Assembly (NCBI RefSeq): GCF_015832195.1
Contig: NC_052017.1
Coordinates: 92,716,429-92,780,428, forward strand
DNA length: 64,000 nt
Direction of reading: 5' to 3'
From: Motacilla alba alba
Taxonomy: Eukaryota; Chordata; Aves; Passeriformes; Motacillidae
The position numbers were made by a program, and so were the translations under genes. Positions 60,101 through 64,000 of the stretch are shown in pieces. Each line of letters opens with the position of its first letter. Within the stretch, counting starts at the first letter, position 1. Under the pieces are notes generated by a model. That model saw only the letters and a list, made by a program, of their open reading frames with translations. It was not told the origin of the DNA and did no database searches.

Positions 60101-63100
60101 AACGTTAGTAATGAACACTGTCTATACCATGTTCTGAGGACTGTGAGATGTAGAACAACTTCTGGCATTTGGAAGTTTGGGGGTTTTTTGGAAGAGTTGA
60201 AGGTCAAAATATCTGATGCCAGACTGCATATGAGCTTTAACCTGGCAGGCAAAATACTGACACCACTAAACCTTTCCAGTTTGGCTGGCAGTAGTACCCC
60301 TAGCTGTATGTGTTTTGTAAGAACACAGTGGGGGCAGCCAAGCAAGATGGATAAATTGACACATATTCTTAAAGAGCAGCCGTCTGTAACATCCAGTTCC
60401 ACTTGGCTAAGTACTAATTTGATTTTTTTTCTTCTGCTTTTTAATTCTTTTTGAGCTCATTGTAATCTGTTTGGATTGGTTTGTCAGATTTGAAGTAAAT
60501 AGTCCAAAAGCAGAATTTGACAGCCACTGCTTTATTTCCACCTCCTCTCTCCACCCCTTTTCAAACAAAGCCTAATTCCAAGGTAGTGTGGCTACACATT
60601 CGGCTTGTTTGCTTTTGATTTCCATTAGAGTTTACTGCCAAAACAACCTGGTCATACCAGTGACAAGCCTGAATTAGTCTTCCTAGTAACTTCTCTATGT
60701 TTGCCCCAAAAAGCAATTTGATGCAAAAGCTTTTTTCAAAGAGGGAGGCATTTTGGGGCAGTAACTACACAATGAAAACACTTAATTTCACTTGTGGAGA
60801 CCCTTAATTTTTAAATTTCTCTGGGTGAGCACATTCCATCGTATGCTAAAAGAAGAGGAATGAACAATTGATTGCTGAGATTTTCTTGGGGCAGCAAGAG
60901 AAGGGAAGCGAGAGAAATGTGCAGCATGGAGAGTACACTTCTGCTGGTAGGGGAATAGGATGTTTCCTTCTTCCTCACCTGGTTCTTGATCTGAAGGTCA
61001 TGGCATGTGTCTCGCACTGGCCATGGTCATGGGTTGAAAGCTTTTATTATTTGGCTTGTTGGTTTGTTCTGTACACATACAGTACCAGAGTGTTCACATC
61101 ATAAGTGGGATTGAAAATTTGGCTGATCAAGCACATAACTGATTCTGGAATCCAACGATTTAGTTCTTTACTTTGGAAATGAGTGATTTATTTTTACATG
61201 TGCATCTTTTAAAACAAACAATTGTTTCTCCCTTCTTTTAAAGTAGAGAAATAACAAGATATGAAGAAGCCCTCTAAATTGCAGGACCCCAGCAACCTTT
61301 CCCATCTCTCCTAGAGCTAGGTCCTGTTTTTTTCCTGTATTCACATGCTTACAGTCCCTTTACTTTCCCCTTCCACACCTTTGTATCTATGTTCCCATGT
61401 GAAAAAAAACCCAAAAAAACAAACCTTTATGAGCAGGCTGGGTGACTGAGGATGTCAGAATTCACATCCTGACACATAACATGGGCACAGCTATACCACA
61501 AGAATGCATCTGGTGTGAACAGACAAAAAGAACAGACTTTTTTCAGGCCATTTGGAGTACAGCTAGGGCTGCCTCTTAGTTCTTCAGAGATTTTGTTTTA
61601 CATAAATATTAAATTTTTTGTAAAATAGATGCAGGAAAGCTCTGACAGTACGATGGATGTTTCCCAGGGATTGATCAGCTTAGTTCTGAATCATGGTACT
61701 GTGTAATTCCTGTAAGGGGGATGAAGCACATAGTCCCTGATACGTATGCTTAGTCAGAGATAAAAGAGTTCCACTCAGCCATTTTTTAAAGACTTTTTAG
61801 CTATTGTCTAGGGCAAAGAGTGTTTCGGTAGAGGAGAAAAAGACATTGCTTCTCTGATATCACTGGCATCTCTCTAGTCAGCATTCAAGTGCCATGGTAT
61901 TCATTGAATGTTGCGCTTTTCAGAAGCAGAGCCTTGTTTGATCTGTTTTGTGTTGCAAAACATGAAAAGACAGTCTCTGAATAAATTTCTATTCATAGAA
62001 TCACTGACCCTTTTAAATGTATTTCATTTTCATATCCATTCCTTTTCTGGCTACAATTTAAAGCATATTTGATCTAGTTAGCAAGCCCCTCTGCAGGCTT
62101 AATGCTGCTGCTACCTCCAATGCTGATGTTTGTGTAGATGTTGCTGGAGAAACTGTGCATGGCCACATGGGAAACTTCACTGTCAGGAAGTAGCCTGATG
62201 CACACCCCAGGGATGTGGTGGCTCTGCATTGCAGTACATCCACCCTTGCCTTTTGCTGACGTTTATTCATTTGTTAAGGGTTTATATTTATTAAGGGAAT
62301 TGCCTTTGGTCTGTCACCAGGTAAGCCAGCTTTTGCTAATTACATCAGCTAAATTATGCTAAAGTTCCTGTGAACTGGGCTGGGTGTCCTGCCACTCACA
62401 TAAGGGCAAGGGCCTCCTACTGACTTGAATACCAGTCAAAATAATCTTTAAATGTAGCAAATCTATACTGCAGCGCGAGCAGAAGAATAATGGCTGCAGA
62501 TGATGCAGTTTTATCTGCTGGTTAGTTGCAATGATGATGATGGTAGTTATTTAGCTGGCCCCATGCAGCTTCTAAGGACCATACAAAGTGTGCAGTAATT
62601 AAGTAATGAACTACTCTGTAGGTTAACTTTCACTGTATTTAGAAAGCCTGATGCCTTTTACTATGTGTGACAGACCTAGCAATGAGAGAAAGATGTAAGC
62701 AGCATGACTTCAACTTGTAATCTTCTAGTCAAACTGTATCAAATGATAAATTAGACTTGTATGAAAAAGAATAGATGCTCAGATAATGTCATGGTATAGC
62801 TCTCTTCATCAAGTTATCCTCTATCTTTTTTTCTCTTTTTTTTTTTTAATATGGATTGCAACATGCTGCTTGTGCCATCAGTAGAAGTGTAGGATAATTT
62901 GACAATTGCTGATTTCAACAAAGTTGTATCAGCCACCTGCAAAGAATATGGGCCTTAATTTTATTCCTTTCAGGTATGTGAGAAATATTTTCTTTGCCAG
63001 AATAGAAAACTGGGAAATCGAAAATGGGGTGAGTGATAGACCTGTCTTATTTATTGTCACAGAAAGAATTGTCAGGAGATGTGGGTGGGAAAAGGGTGAT

Positions 63101-63439
63101 TTGTTTCAGTAAATGCCTCTTCATGGTACTTTCTGAAAGGCAAGCAGTCAGAGCTGGAGATTTTTGCAAGTGCAAGTTTTTGTCCTGATTATCAACTAAT
63201 TATTTTCTCACTTTTATGAAATGTATCTTGATCTGTTAATCTGCATGCATTTGATTTCTTTTTTTCCAGTTGTTTCTCAGGCAATACTCAAGACAAAAAG
63301 TCTGCAGTGGGCTTTTTTTGCTGCTAAGAGGGAAATACCTTTGAGGGTATACCTAAGAGGGATACTTTTGAGGTTGAATCCCTCCTGTAACAAGCCAAAG
63401 ATAATAAATGAGAGCTCAAAATTAAATGTGTTTGAGTTT
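57149..63439. other. Intronic sequence without recognisable genes
   Basis: AT-rich intron. A pyrimidine-rich stretch is at 58190-58270. A block at 62440-62640 looks unusually complex and balanced (see findings). Near 63324-63380 a CTAAGAGGGA.. unit is repeated once at 29-bp spacing. The next Golli exon is not found here. Confidence 0.55.
63324..63381 (+). repeat. Imperfect tandem duplication, 29-bp period
   Basis: CTAAGAGGGAAATACCTTTGAGG at 63324 and CTAAGAGGGATACTTTTGAGG at 63353 are two diverged copies. It is just left of the GC-rich patch, and may belong to the same unrecognised element. Confidence 0.7.
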
Positions 63440-63820
63440 CACAGCTTGATGCTCTCATGCTGTTGGGAGCAGCAGGAGTGGCCTGGCCAGTGTGGGGATG
63501 AGCTGGGAGCAGGGTGACAGTGAGGCAGGCAGGGTCAGGCACCTCAGGGGAGCAGGAGCAGCCAGGGCTGCCAGAGCCATGGACAGACACAAGGCTGGGC
63601 ACGGACAGCGGGTCTGGCCTGGCCGGGAGCCACGGCCAAAGCTCCAGCCCAGCCACTCGGGAGGATCCTCAGAGCCCTTTGTCTCATCTGAGCTGGGTCC
63701 TGGCAGGCTGGACCTGGGCTGGAGCTGACATTGAACAGGGAACTCCCAGATGACTGAGTGGGAAGAGGCTGCAGAGCCTGCTGGTGCACTTGGGCCCTGG
63801 AAGTGTATCCTTGAGCCATG
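63440..63820. other. GC-rich patch of unknown nature
   Basis: About 380 bases clearly richer in G and C than the surrounding intron, with a small cluster of CpGs at about 63598-63662 (five within roughly 65 bases). Open frames overlap on both strands (78-110 codons), as expected of GC-rich DNA. I do not see a Golli exon, splice sites, a TATA box or a repeat family I can name. It may be part of an unrecognised LTR or repeat, or a small CpG-containing regulatory element. Confidence 0.5.
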
Positions 63821-64000
63821 TGTTCTTCCAGCTATCCTTCACAGTTACTATAGATGGAATTAGATTTCTTTTTTTCCTTTGTGTTTTTTTATCCTTGATT
63901 CCAGTACTTCAGGCTTTCAGTGGGGAGAAAAAAAAAAAACCTAGTAGGCCATGAACACAAATCTGGAAGTACGTGGCAATTTTTCTGCTACATCCAGCAC

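Larger units (their letters stand above)
43079..64000 (+). other. MBP: MBP/Golli intron following the second coding exon (phase 1, runs off the window)
   Basis: It starts with the donor GTGAGT (43079-43084). I looked for the next Golli exon, expected to encode the conserved 'HLIRLFSRDAPGREDNTFKD' type segment, and did not find it, so the intron is at least 20.9 kb. It contains CR1 ends at 43737 and 47866, a retroviral LTR fragment at 45490-46650, G/T tracts at 48224, 48772 and 56921, and a GC-rich patch near 63440. Confidence 0.85.

Noticed and set aside
61985..62010. 'TTCATAGAATCACTGACCC' resembling a CR1 terminus
   Set aside because: No CR1 3'UTR blocks follow, so the match is too short to call.
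25810..64000. Search for the classic MBP exon or the next Golli exon (conserved HLIRLFSRDAPGREDN-type segment)
   Set aside because: Not found by reading either strand; it probably lies beyond the right edge.
1..64000. CRISPR arrays, bacterial operons, tRNA or rRNA genes
   Set aside because: No regularly spaced repeats, no ribosome-binding-site-led gene series and no tRNA or rRNA signature; the DNA is vertebrate intron.

Overview
The window looks like bird nuclear DNA, probably a songbird or close relative. It is AT-rich and intron-dominated. It carries many 3'-truncated CR1 LINE copies ending in the avian 'ATCATAGAAT / ATTCTGTGAT' type terminus, one avian-style endogenous retrovirus LTR, and long G/T-rich low-complexity tracts. 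No prokaryotic or compact-genome feature is present, and almost every open frame longer than 60 codons is a chance frame in intron or repeat.

The only gene I can support is the Golli (upstream) transcription unit of myelin basic protein, MBP, on the + strand. Two exons are readable. The first has an acceptor at 12513-12514, a short 5'UTR, the ATG at 12538 and a donor at 12589; it encodes 17 residues beginning MGNHVGKRE. The second runs 42988-43078; it encodes 30 residues plus one base and ends in the Golli signature SEDNEVF(G). The two join in phase across a 30,399-bp intron. The non-coding first exon and promoter must lie upstream, because an acceptor precedes the ATG and no CpG-rich promoter-like sequence is seen in the first 12.5 kb. 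The remaining Golli exons and the classic MBP exons must lie downstream.

Layout: 1-12514 is upstream intron with one old CR1 fragment, a possible ancient MIR/L2-like fragment and two low-complexity tracts. 12515-12588 is the start-codon exon. 12589-42987 is a large intron holding five CR1 pieces (3'UTR, pre-RT linker, RT, ORF1 end and terminal fragments) and several simple repeats. 42988-43078 is the second coding exon. 43079-64000 is the next intron, with two CR1 termini, a 5'-LTR-plus-leader fragment of an endogenous retrovirus in antisense (about 45490-46650), large G/T-rich tracts, some homeodomain/octamer-like AT-rich blocks, and a GC-rich patch near the right edge.

I found no new gene system. 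The most useful results are the exact Golli exon coordinates, the truncated antisense provirus close to a Golli exon, and the run of G/T-rich tracts on the transcribed sense strand.
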